The notes beneath the pieces were generated by a model, which was not told where the DNA came from, ran no database searches, and saw only the letters and a list, made by a program, of their open reading frames with translations. This document shows, piece after piece, positions 13,423-25,379 of a stretch of 64,000 bases of DNA. Position numbers and translations under genes: made by a program. The number at the start of each line of letters is the position of its first letter. The first letter of the stretch is position 1. Source of the stretch: Mesocentrotus franciscanus (lineage: Eukaryota > Echinodermata > Echinoidea > Camarodonta > Strongylocentrotidae); the NCBI GenBank assembly GCA_037976565.1, contig CP137675.1, forward strand, positions 7,883,447-7,947,446, written 5' to 3'.

Positions 13423-13458
<36 letters not shown>

Positions 13459-13485
13459 TATAATAATAATAATAACAATAACAAT
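13420..13485. repeat. (AAT)n microsatellite
   Basis: About 20 AAT/ATA units with a few interruptions. Poly-Ile open frames here on both strands come from the repeat. From about 13490 to 15530 I see only unique AT-rich sequence. Confidence 0.95.
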
Positions 13486-15531
13486 TAAAACTAATATCAT
13501 AATGATTATATATTTCAATGTATCATAACGTTTCTCAGAAATATGAGAGATTTTAAAGTCAATTAGTGGCAAGTCTTTTAAAAAGTCCCTGCACAAAACC
13601 ATATTGAAGCAGTATCAATTATTTTTTCATGACCTCCATGACTACTGTACTCTTTACTATTTTATGAAAAATAAGGCCTGAACCTCACACAAATTGCAAC
13701 CGAAAATCTGACACATACATTGCCAATAAAGGTCTCCTCTTTAACATGTATGAAGTAGCGTGCGGTTACTTATGTTTCAGCCCCTCCCGCCATTCGTTTA
13801 CATATCAAGCATATTTTATTTTGCTTTAGCATTATTTGTTGGATAGGATGACCTTGCCATTTGTAAAGGGAGCTTCATGTTTCATTAGTTAATGAGTAGG
13901 AAACCCACACAGTTAATACTCTTTCTCCACATTAAACTGTAAGATTTCTGAAGCTAAACGAGGTCAATTTTCTTTTTTAGTTGAAAAGAGGCACTTAAAA
14001 ATGTATTTCTTTTTATAACCATGCACGGAAGGTTAAGTTCGAAATCCATAGAGAATGAAGTTTATGATTGTTCTTAAAAGCTCGTTTACATCATGACGCT
14101 GTGAACCACTTAAGTTTACCAAAGCATATTTTGTTTTGTAAAATATTTTCTTTGTTTACTTTTCAATGAATGGCGGGTGTGGACGAAATAAGGCATCTGT
14201 GCACACCGTGAGTGGTGAGAAACAGAAATGTGAAGTGCATTATTCCTAGGTCATGATACAGTGCGTATCCACACAAAAAAAGTATACCCAACTTTGTTAG
14301 CTGAAGATTAACAAATAATCGATCTGACATTGAAATGTATTTTATGGTAAAGAGTAACTTGTTTTCTGTCTAATGATACCCTATTCACAATCTTTATGCC
14401 TCGGATGACTGAGCACCAGGTTTTTTGTTAAAGTGTCGTCAAAATCCCCGTGTACCAAGTCTGGACTACTGCACCAAATGTGGGTCAGGCCATATGTATG
14501 TGCTACTTTGGTCTGAAATTCTTTCAAAACTTTCAAAGCTTTCACAGGACCTTGTTTCAATCCACATGATAGCCTGCTTTGTCTCTTGTCTCATGACATC
14601 TTAAATCGCTCTGCTCACTTGTCCATTGCACCATTTCACATGCTAACTGTGCGTAAGGTGTATAAGGCATTTGTCTCGAAAATCACTTGCCAATTCATAA
14701 GTTTGCTAACCTCAAACATTTATTAAATGCAAGAAGAAAACAAAAACTTCTCGATAACTATCAAAAATATATACAGTAGACTTTCATGAAAGACGATAGT
14801 ATCGCAAGTGAACTTTGTCCATTTTGACTGACTCAATGACATGGCATGCCTTAAACAAGATAAGTCAAGTCATCATAACAAAGAGATTATCATAAATTTT
14901 GCTTGTAAATGAGCCTTTTCTTGAGTATGAGTTGACATTGTATTCTTTTATATTAAAATGCACAGAACCAATGCGAATAAGTCAGCAGTTGCTTGCGGAC
15001 TGACATTTTTAAAAATGCGTAAGGGCTTTTGACCCACATTCATTGCTTCAGCCCAAACTTGGTAAAGGAGGATTTTAACAATACATTTTGAAAAGGCTGC
15101 CCTTAGTCATCCTTTGCAGCAGAGCTATATACAGATTATTAGTTACTCTTTTAAATGAAATAAAATTCAAGGTCACACAGGTCACAACTTTTAGATAGGA
15201 ATCTACCAAGTTCGGTATACATTTGTATACGCACTGTATTTTGTCCCAGTAGTTTACTGCCTGCTGTGTATATGCTTACATGCGTATATACTGCGAACGA
15301 GACTTAAAGCGATCCTTTACAAAAAAACATTTTACTCCATACAAATCCCTTACTTGCTGCTGGCGGCAAATCCCGAACTTAAGATATTAATGTTCTATCA
15401 TGATAATAACTTTGAATGAAATATAGCTAGTTGTAGCAGGTACATGCCAAAAAGAATGTTCTTTTCATAGAAGGTATTGAAAGTAATGTTTTAAACATGA
15501 AACATAGATACCCAAATTTGACTCCTTGAAA

Positions 15532-15740
15532 GGGGGCGAGTTGGCTCAGTCGGTGAACCTCTGCCTGTCGATCCAAAGATCATGGGTTTTAATCCAACCC
15601 AGGCTGATGACTGAAGCCTGTGTTGTGTGTTATCGTGCCTCTACTCTGTTTCATCTGACACGGGCTAGGCTACAGTGGAAAACACACCCACCCCTCGGAT
15701 AGGGCGTTAAATGGAGGCCCCGTGTAGAGGAAAGTAAAAA
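15532..15740 (+). mobile_element. tRNA-derived SINE
   Basis: The head begins with GGGGGCGAGTTGG and has a perfect RNA polymerase III A box (TGGCTCAGTCGG, 15542-15553). A B box with two mismatches (GGTTTTAATCC, 15585-15595) follows at tRNA-like spacing. The unrelated tail contains GGGCGTTAAATGGAGGCCCC and ends in an A-rich stretch near 15740. The element may extend to an (AAAAT)n tail at about 16075-16105. The head looks like a tRNA, but the sequence after the B box is not tRNA, so I call it a SINE and not a functional tRNA gene. Confidence 0.75.
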
Positions 15741-16279
15741 AATCAACTAAAGAGCAATTTCTCTCTAATATATCCCATGTATTTCAATTACCTATCCGTT
15801 CTGCTGAATAAATGTGTTAATCTTTTTCATGAGTTTTGTCTGGGCAGGCTGGGGCTGTTGTGTTATCAAGCAATTTGCTTACAACGAAAGTCCTTCTTCT
15901 GCAAATAATTTCTATTGTTTGAGGAAATTTAGTATCTATGATAGTTTGTCATTTAGTTTTTTTTTAAACAGTTGTTATATATGTTTGCTAATTTATGATT
16001 CATTGTCAGAAATATACTTATTGAACTTTATATTATTATTGTTATCGAAAAAATTTGTACTTACATAATGCAAAAGAAAATAAAATAAAATAAAATGAAA
16101 TATAAATCATGTTTGTATTACGTATTACGTCATTGTCATGTTCGCACATTTCAATAGTTGACTCACTAGCTTTACTTATTGAAATTGCTTTAGGTCGACT
16201 TTTCGAAAGTAGTTTTGATCGTGCTTAACTTACTTGCTTGGTATACTTTGTAAATTAGCCCTTTATTCTACAGGGAAGG

Positions 16280-16460
16280 GCTCTAAATTAGATCTTCAAA
16301 GTCGCCACTGTAGGTGCAGACACAATTTTTTTCTGGTAGATTATTCCATGGTTGGACCACTCTGTTGGAATAAAAGTGGCCAGCCAGTTGTGTTCTGTAA
16401 CATCTTTGATACATTTTTGGGGTAATGCCCTCTTGATTCCTTTTTTGGATGGGAAAATCA
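16280..16460 (-). pseudogene. LINE C-terminal fragment (non-LTR retrotransposon)
   Basis: Minus-strand translation over two frames gives RTQLAGHFYSNRVVQPWNNLP followed by a decayed continuation. It resembles the FFSNRVVNxWNxLP end of CR1/L2-type LINE proteins. A frameshift separates it from the residual ...SAPTVATLKI part. Only the extreme C terminus is recognisable. Confidence 0.5.
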
Positions 16461-17114
16461 TTTTTGTGCTGGAGTTATGAAATAATCATTTCAATATTTG
16501 TACGTATTGATGAGGCATATTCCTATTATCTATAATATATATCGTTGACCTGGACACGCATTGGCGTCATCGAGCAAGTTTTAACTGAAGTAAACAATTA
16601 GTAAAAAATAATATTTACGCTCTAGAATAAGTTAATGAATGTGTGGACATGTGTGTGTGGGTGTGCGGAATGAAAAGAACACGATTGTAAACGTAAGTTT
16701 CAAGGAAAAGTATGATTTTCTCTAAGAAAATGATATTTTATTAATAGGGAACATACAATATTTCACAAACTTTACGATAACATATTGAAGTTTGTACGTA
16801 GCTGGAGGGGGAAAATTACTATGGTATCTATTCAGCTAAAAGAAAAGTGGAGTAAAAACAATAAAAATTACAAAATATATACCCTTTGGTAATAATTGGT
16901 AGTGAATGCTTACCATTCCCCTCTTGATAGTTCATTACTGGGTATTCATTATTTTTTCAGCTATTGGTAAGATAATCTTTTTTTCTCTTCATATTTATTT
17001 TTATACTTAGCTCAGCGAACGTCAATCAATTGATTGAATATAGACCATTTTTTTAAAAATTTGTCTTCAGATAACACCTTAAATGGCACCTTTCGGATAA
17101 GTGCTCAGTAGAAT

Positions 17115-17315
17115 TTATTATTATTATCATTATTGTTATTATTATTATTATAATTATTATTATCATCATCATCATTGCTATTATTATTATCGTTTTCATT
17201 ATTATCATAATTATTATTGTTATTGTTGTTATTATTATTATCATTATCATCATCATCATTGTTATTATTATTATCTTTATCATTATTATCATAATTCTTA
17301 TTATTAATATTATTA

Positions 17316-17352
<37 letters not shown>

Positions 17353-17500
17353 CATCATCATCATCCTTTAATTTACTGATATCTTACTCTTATCACACCA
17401 CCCCTACTATATACTCACACGCACACACAAACACACACACACACACCAGCACCCGCACACACATACGCACCCATACGCACACACTCACACACACAGGTAG
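17115..17500. repeat. (ATT)n/(ATC)n and (CA)n microsatellites
   Basis: About 250 bases of imperfect ATT/ATC/GTT trinucleotides (17115-17365) are followed by ACACAC-rich sequence (17415-17490). The long Ile/Met or Tyr/His open frames here are repeat artefacts. Confidence 0.95.
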
Positions 17501-18559
17501 CGCATCCCCTAAAAATATGATCCGTTTTTATTACCACCTGTTACATTCACATACATTTTGTCTTTACTCGTTATCCTGAATATATGTAGACTTCTACTCT
17601 GATTGTATTTTTCAACTGTTTTCTCAATTTTTATTTTTGGTTGCTCTTTTCTGTGTATTAGTTGTTCATTTCTAAGATATATTTTGTAAAGCGCTCGTAA
17701 ACAATAATTATGTCACATGCATGTAAACAGCCTTATATTAATTACACATTATTCCTCTCCTCTCATATTGATTTTGATTACTTTTTTGAAACCCTGGACA
17801 GAAACCTTTAGCCATATTGTGTTTATGATGACACAGGAATTGTATGTTTTCTTTCTCAGATTATTTCAAGGTATATGTTAACAAGAATGTTATGAAACAT
17901 ATTCCTTGAGTGTTTTGTTTGTTGTGAAGAATAACTGCATGCTTCGTTCGTGCGTGCCTTTTCGTAATTTATTATTATCTTGATTGTGAAATCGTAAATG
18001 CTAATCAAACATAAACATGTGAATATATGATGATTGAAAGGCGGAATGGAGATTCTAAAATAAAACTTTTCAATAAGGAAAACATCGTATATTATAAGGA
18101 ACTTTGTGCCACCTTATACCCCTTAAAGGGATTGGGTATGTTTGTCTCAGATTCTAAACAAAATCCTGTATTTAGCTCATGCTGCATTCATAATTATAAA
18201 CCTTTAGGTCAGTCAGGAATCCCATGACGTTTACAAGCCGATCGCCCGTCAGATTATCAAGATATTTATGATTGGAAATGTTAAAAAACATTTTCCCAAC
18301 AGTTTTTATAACACTACGATCTACTGGGGAAAAGGAGTATGGTAAAACCGGTCACTCAAATATTTTTACTTTTTTGATGCACTTAACACCATGTCACAGA
18401 CGCTAATAACACGTAGGGCCATGCATCTCAAATTTGGCATTGTTAAACAATGCCTTTAAGGAGGCCTATTATAATTATTGTCCCATTTCTCTAAATTTCC
18501 AAAATTGAACAATATGCATTTACAAATCAAGCTTGGGTTTGATATGTGAGTATTTGTAT

Positions 18560-19980
18560 ATGTTTTCGGTACATAGTTGAAAACCTGTGCCTGGCAAATG
18601 GCGGTCCCCGTTAGTTCTTTAGATGAGAAAGTCGTTCCAAACTGCTGGAAGTCAGCGATCGTAATTCCAGTAGCCAAGACTCCAAGAGCATCTCAATTTA
18701 ATAACTATAGACCGGTCGCTCTGACCTCAGTTGTTATGAAATGTTTTTAGAGATTATTCATGCAACACTGTATCAAACCTAATTGACACATGAAAGTTTG
18801 CGTAATAAATAAAGAGAGCTATATGCAAAACCGTTTATGATTTTATGGATCAGGGACTGTCTTTCCAATAGAACTCTAAAAGTGAAAGTACAAAATGAAT
18901 TCCAATAAATTATTTTGAATACCGGTTCTCCTCAAAGTTGTGTTTTGTCAGCACTTTTTTCATTTATATACAAATGATTGTAAATCAATCAATGATGATG
19001 TAACTGTCTAATAAGTAGAAGACACAGTATTGATTGGTCTAATAAACCGAGGAGAACAAAATTATTGAAATGAGTCGACACATTTTTCAACCTGGTGTAC
19101 TGAGAACTTCCTACAGTTAAATGCCCCCCACAACGAAAGAGATGACATTGATTTTAGAAAGGCAAGGGCATCTTGTATTGAACCAATTCAGATGAATGGT
19201 GTCGATATTGACCTTGTGGAAAATCTTACCTTCTCAGGTACAGTGATAGATGGCAAACTTATCGTGGACAGAACAATGTAAGGTTACAACGGGAAAAGTG
19301 CAGCAAAGAATGTATTTCCTACAAAAAAATGAAATCCTTCCATGTGAATAGAACGATTTTGAGTTTGTTTTATGTTCCGACAGTACAAAGAATCACTGGC
19401 GTAAAGCAGGACCTTGGGGAAGAATGTAAAAAAGAGGCTCGTCCAAAAAGTCAGAGAAATCATGACAAATGGCAATCATCCTTTATTTTCTTTCCATGAG
19501 TTCCTCAGATCAGGTACAAGATAAAGGTCACTGAGATGTAGGACCCAGCGGTTTACGAACACATTCCTTCCTTATTCAATCAACTTTTTAAAGTTGAGAG
19601 TCATTCATAATCATTAACATGGTCATCATTTACCCATATGATTCAGTATTTTTCTCCTTCTCGTTATCAGATTTATTCCGATATACTTCAATTCAGTTTA
19701 AACGCTGAATTTTCTATGTGTATAGTGGTAAATAATTTGTATTTATGAATATACATAAAGCCAGCTAAATTATGTAATATACGGAAATGAAACAACCAAT
19801 AACCTAACGAAAATCAATATTATGTATGATTATTATTTTGTCAGCACCAAAATGTATCGATGTTTTGTATCCTATTTCTTTTTTTTTGGTTCTGTGACCG
19901 AAACAAACAATTATCCATGTTGAACATACATTGGACAATAAATACATTGAATTGAATTGAATTGAATTGAATTGAACTGT
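18560..19980 (+). pseudogene. Decayed CR1/L2/Rex1-like LINE with reverse transcriptase remnants
   Basis: Plus-strand translation, with frameshifts and stops, recovers reverse transcriptase landmarks in order. They are WKSAIVIPVAKT and NNYRPVALTSVVMKCF near 18640-18750, YTNDC near 18967, VEDTVLIG at 19015-19038 (where YADD would hold the catalytic aspartates), then a thumb-like FSTWCTENFLQLN and DFRK. The C terminus is HPLFSFHEFLRSGTR and RTQRFTNTFLPYSINF near 19480-19590. The tail ends in AATAAATA and five or six ATTGA units (about 19945-19978), as such LINEs often end in short tandem repeats. The element is 5'-truncated and dead; the catalytic motif is altered. Confidence 0.8.
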
Positions 19981-22800
19981 CCAACAATGTTCATGACACA
20001 ATGTTCTGTTTTTTCTATATCAACTGATGACTAAATCATTTAACTTTGCGATGTTACATTAAATTGAATTGTACAAATATAGAGTATTTACACTATATGT
20101 AATGTGTATCGTGTTACGATTTAAAGTACAAGATCATCTATGTGCAATTGGCGTTTCGAGTAAAGATAGATCTTGTATTTGGAAGAGAGAAACTTAATTT
20201 GCTATGAAATATACATTCGTTTTCATCATGTGGAACAATACCAAACTAATATTAGATAAATGGTCTTGAATAAACTTGGTATTCAATTCCAGGGCAACAT
20301 CAAGTTGAATGGTAATGAGCATTACTATAAAGTTTTAATGCCCGAAACAGTGAAAATAAATAGAGATTAATTAAATCATATCACTTGACCTTGAGGCATG
20401 CCAAAGCTAATTTTGTTTAGTTGATGTATTTTCTGTTAGCAGGATAAATTGAGAAGATAGCGATGGGTTTGGACACTTTGTGCTGGTAACAGGCTTATTT
20501 CGGCATTTTTTGTAAAGTCAATAGGTATGTAATTTTTGTTTAAATACAGATTTGTTTAAATCTATTTCTACAGTCGCATGATCTTGCATTCAAGGTAGTA
20601 GAAGCTAAATAATAATAATACTTTCTTTTCACATTTTAATTTTTGATAATTACAATAACTTTCGGGGAAACGAGTGAAATTATATTTTATTGTTGTCGTT
20701 CTTATCATACTTCTAAAAAACTGATTTCCCGCTTAAAATTTGCTGTCATTCTTTTTTCAAGAAACCTGTTCTATTCCTACTCTTCTTTTTTTCAAACTTT
20801 CCATTTTTTTCACTCTTCATCTTTAACTTTACCCTACTCTCAAGGAGAGAATCCCTGTTTTCTTTTTGAAGACGTTCTCTCACTCCATTCTGATGGTAAG
20901 TTAGTATGAGTAAATGACTCGGTGGCTGAGGCGGATATGAGAAGGCGATCGTCTCGGCTCGCCTTGGTTCCCCCGTTAGATCAGACGTCGAGGCACCGCG
21001 CGTCACTTTTCATTCCAGCCCGCATCCATCTTACCATTACCGCCTAACCCATCTAAAAGAGATTTTATTCCCCCTGAACGTGTTCTACTAATTCTGAAAT
21101 CAATTTCGTCCCCACTAGGTCGCATTAAAGCACGAAATTTAATGCATCAGCGCCGTAGCGGTGCGCTCTCTGTGTGTATTACCGTGGCGGGCTCGGAGAT
21201 GGAGAGCACTGCGCTCATGTATAAAAAAAAAAAAAAAGACGCATTTTGTTTTAAATACTATGCTCTTTTTTTATGCTGATGACTCTGGTGGTTGTGTACA
21301 AACCATGACTTTCTGCAAGGTACAGCACATAGTGTATCCTGTCATATAGAGTTTGGGTGAAAAACGTTGCCAGAATAAAAGTATGAAGTACAAAAGGGGC
21401 GCTATGACTGGAATTCATGATAACCTCTTAGGCCTTAAGGACAGTCGTTCGTAATATCTTGTTATGATATTTTGACAAATATGTCATTGGAGGATAGGCA
21501 AAGAAAAATGAAAGGTCTGTTGCACCAAGACTATGCATGATCACTATAACGAGGAGAAGGTACTCTCGCGTGAGTTTTAATAGCGTACAGGATGATACAT
21601 AGCTTCCTGTTACTGCGCGCGGGAGTGTAGAAGAAGCGGGGCTTCGGGGCTCTGCAACCCTGGCCCAATACCGCATCCAAAGCACGTTTTCGATGGGTAG
21701 ATGGGGGAACTATGGTAGCGTGCAAGAGAGGTTCCTTGAAAAACATTGGAAAATCAGACGTACTTTAAATGGGGGTTGGCTTCCGTGAGACCCGCGTTTC
21801 ATTTCCGCAAGGCAAGCTCGAGGGCGGCTTCGTGTCGCCTGAGTTTGCATGAGAGTAAATTGAAAGAAAGGGGCAGAGAGGGGGGAAGAGAGCAGTGAGA
21901 GAAAAAGAAAAAAAAGTTGCAATGCGCGCTGAAATAGAGCAAAGAGGGACGAGAGTAGAAGAAAATCGTTTTGAGCCCTCGGGCTAGTGATGAGATTCTA
22001 AACAAGTGCAAATCCTCTAACAAATTGGAAATCAACCATCTTGATGGAGAAGCTTCACTTTCGGCCCTACTTTTTATTTTCTATCTTACGGATATCACCG
22101 CCTGATATCTCGTTTGGTCAAAGGAGATCAACAATCATCGAGCGCATGCGTGGTGTCTACATAAGTTTAACTAGTATTTAGAAGAAGGGAAGAATCCTTA
22201 TCCAATGTAGACACTGACCGAAGGTAAATAAACAGTAAATTAACAGATGAGTATTTAAGAAAGAAATTTGCTTGTTTTCCATATAAGAAAGGTGTATTTG
22301 AATAATTTTTATCTTTAATGACCGAAGAAATTATCATGGCTCAAGGAAAACTGGGTAGTGAAATACACTGACGAAAATGGAAAAATGAGCATTAGCTAGC
22401 CTTTCATCATTTATAAGTAATTTTTGCATTATGGAAGAAAAACAAAATATAGAGATAACCATTTCAGTACAAGGAATCGATATCTCGGTGATGGTCTAAA
22501 ATTTATGTCAAATAATGTCAAATTTAGTAAAGAGGTTAGAGATCATTATTTCGTAAGTCAAACATTTCACTAGAAAGCGCACGAAAAGTCGAAACATTTT
22601 TTCTTAATGATAATTTTTTTATAAATTAGGAACATTTCTATTATCATTTCATTCCATTTTACCAATGATTCAGTGATTTTATTACCTACACAACAGTAAG
22701 TATTGAAATAATCAGTGTAACCTAAAAGGGTACTTGATATTAGTTTCATTGTGGTTTTTTAAAATTTTGTTTCGTTATGTTTTGTTTTTTATTCTTGATT
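19980..22800. other. Intergenic DNA without a recognised gene
   Basis: Mostly AT-rich unique sequence. Higher-GC blocks at about 20930-21210 and 21590-21850 include short imperfect inverted repeats. Open frames there have no recognisable protein features. They are candidate regulatory DNA at most. Confidence 0.5.
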
Positions 22801-22829
22801 ATTTGATTGTTATTGTTTTTGTGGTGTGT

Positions 22830-23580
22830 GTGTGTGTGTATGTGTGAGTGAGAAGACATTGTTCACTCATTGCCTTCCTAAATACCTCACTCTGTGGAGA
22901 CAGAGGATGTATATATAGCTTGTGCACCATTTCTTTAATAATGTTGACAATGTGAATACATTATGTTTCCACTTTTTGACATTGTGACGCAACTTTGTCC
23001 TGACGAAGAACAAGAAAGTATTTGCCCCACTGTGTGACCCAAGGTATTAGTTTGAATCACACTTTTATCATACTCGTAGTGTTTATAGTGTGTACACACC
23101 ACATTCAAATTATTTGATGTATCATAAAGTGATACACTTTCACAGTGTTCATTAATGTAAACAGTCTTGGATCACACCGTTAAGAATTAAGAAACAATGT
23201 GTCACATTAGGGTTGACTTGCAATTTGTAGCACCACAGAAGTGTGACAAAAGATAGCATAACCGCAATGTAACCAGTAATTTAAAACACTTTCATAGTGT
23301 CGACAGTGGGAACAAACTTTATTCACACTGTTCGGTATGGTGACACACTGTGTCCAAGTGTACACTACATGCACCACAGCGGGGATACACATAGGATTTA
23401 GGAAACTTAGTATACACGGTTTAGCATGGTGACACACTGGATCCACAAACAGGCTACAGTTGATAATGCATACTAGTTTGACAATAGACATAGGCTTCTG
23501 GTGCGCTTCCATTTTGTTGACACTGTGAACTTACTTTATGTACACTGTTTGGCAAAGTGGGACCAGTTACCCACATAATA
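22830..23580. repeat. Degenerate CACACTGT-rich repeat region
   Basis: The words CACACTGT, GTGTGACA, CACAGTGT and TAGTGTG recur every few tens of bases, on both strands, over about 600 bases. Repeats are diverged and I cannot define a clean period. A (TG)n run lies at about 22825-22845. Confidence 0.45.
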
Positions 23581-24258
23581 CACCCAATACATACATTTAT
23601 TCATTCAATCAATTTTTGGTCTAATGTACATTCAAGCATCGAAAATTAATTTGCTCAAGTTAATAGAATGGCTTGAATAATTACAATGTATTTGTATTAT
23701 CGATACGGAAACATTAACCAATCAATGATATGATATATTAATGTGATATAAATGATATAAATAACAACTTAGTTTAAGTATTGGTTAATTCATATATTCT
23801 TTACTTAATTTATATTTTCCATATACTATTATTTATGGGACAAGATATAGAATTTGGTATATATTCATAGTGATGATAGTCAGGACGCACATACCATGTC
23901 TGCTTTTAGACTAACAAAGTATGTGCACCACAGCGCGTCATATACATAATACACTTCTATATCATCGTCATAAGTTAATAATGAAATTTAAAAAACTTAA
24001 CATTATGAGTGTATGAATATATGACATTAACTTATACATTTATTGATTAAAAGCAACAGCTTTTGTCTGTTCAAGGCATATCGACGAAAAACCATTGCAT
24101 CTTTAGGGGCATATTTTAAGCATTTTGAAAGTGGTGCGGGACAAGATCTCACGTAGATGTAAACGTATTGTCTCCTTTACCATTTTCGAGAATCAACGCT
24201 AATATGTCAGTCTTGAAAGTTTACGCCAAAAATATGTCCACAAGATTATGAACCAAGA

Positions 24259-24262
24259 TTAT

Positions 24263-24303
<41 letters not shown>
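24259..24303. repeat. (TA)n microsatellite
   Basis: About 44 bases of nearly pure TA dinucleotide. The flanks 23580-24960 are AT-rich with nothing else recognised. Confidence 0.95.
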
Positions 24304-24305
<2 letters not shown>

Positions 24306-24959
24306 TGCCTATGATACGGAATTCCTTTGAATTGCGCCTCTAGTGTATGGTGATTTTATATGATCTTTGAAATGTTCGAACCGTTCAATCTATATCAGTG
24401 ATTAATATTGAAAATTCCCTAACCTGACTCTTCTTTAGCAATTTCAGTGATGATTTTCTTATATTCTAAAACAGACTCAAACGATTCAACTTTTGCACAT
24501 AGGAAAGGGCTAGTTTAAACGTATGCACATATACCATGCTATGGACCATGGAACTGAAGGGCCGAAATGTATAGGTTTCTATCACATTTAAAAAGGGATG
24601 ATTTTTGCAGTTCAGTTTTGTGCATTACTCCATGATTCCATGATGACATATTGATGACTTTAAACAACAACAACAACAATTGATAATGGTGGCATAATGT
24701 TAGCTACTACTAAAGCAAGATGGCTTATGTATTTTGATACGCATTGCAGAATACTGTAGATAGTAAAGGTTAGTTGTATCAGAGGTACTGTATTTGATTT
24801 CTCTTGCTTATCATAGTTAACATAATTGTGATTAGATTGCTCATCATTTTAATATTTTTAAAGAGAAAATGTATGAAAAGTAAAACTTTAAACATTTGAC
24901 GATATTATTTTCAACAATCAGATTAAAAAAAAAAATAGCCTTCCATACCTAATCTCGTT

Positions 24960-25250
24960 CTTGTGACATTAATGAGAAGTGAGAAGCGTTGCTTTCTCGG
25001 AGAGAACTAACGCAGACAACTTTTTTAATCACGCCTCTCAGCTCGGTATAGACGCCGAAACTCTGGCGAAGGAGACGCTTTCACGGTCTAACTTGGGAAG
25101 TGCACGGGTTAAACGATGACTTGCTTGGTAATTTATCTCGCTAGATTTTCGCTTTGTGTAAAGAGTTGACGATTGCGAGGCGGTATTCGCCAACCCTACC
25201 AACTCGGTGCCAAGCTAGAGGCCTGTGTGGGTATGAAAAAGCAAGAAGAG
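24960..25250. promoter_or_regulatory. GC-richer island, candidate cis-regulatory element
   Basis: A block of non-repetitive, CpG-containing sequence in AT-rich DNA about 13 kb upstream of otp. It contains CTCTCAGCTCGGTATAGACG (25035-25054), which has a close relative at 37212. No open frame of note. A regulatory role is an inference from composition and shared motif only. Confidence 0.3.
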
Positions 25251-25379
25251 CAGATTAAGATACCTACATTCTATTAGTTTGGAAGTTATGCAGTCATACA
25301 TCTTAAATGAGAAACCGAGGTTTTTATGTCTAAAAACTAAAGAAGTATATTATTTAAATATATCTAAATGTGTGATATA

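Noticed and set aside
15532..15604. Functional tRNA gene
   Set aside because: A and B boxes fit, but the B box has two mismatches and a long non-tRNA tail follows, so it is a SINE head.
17053..17364. Met/Ile-rich open frame
   Set aside because: Produced entirely by ATT/ATC trinucleotide repeats.
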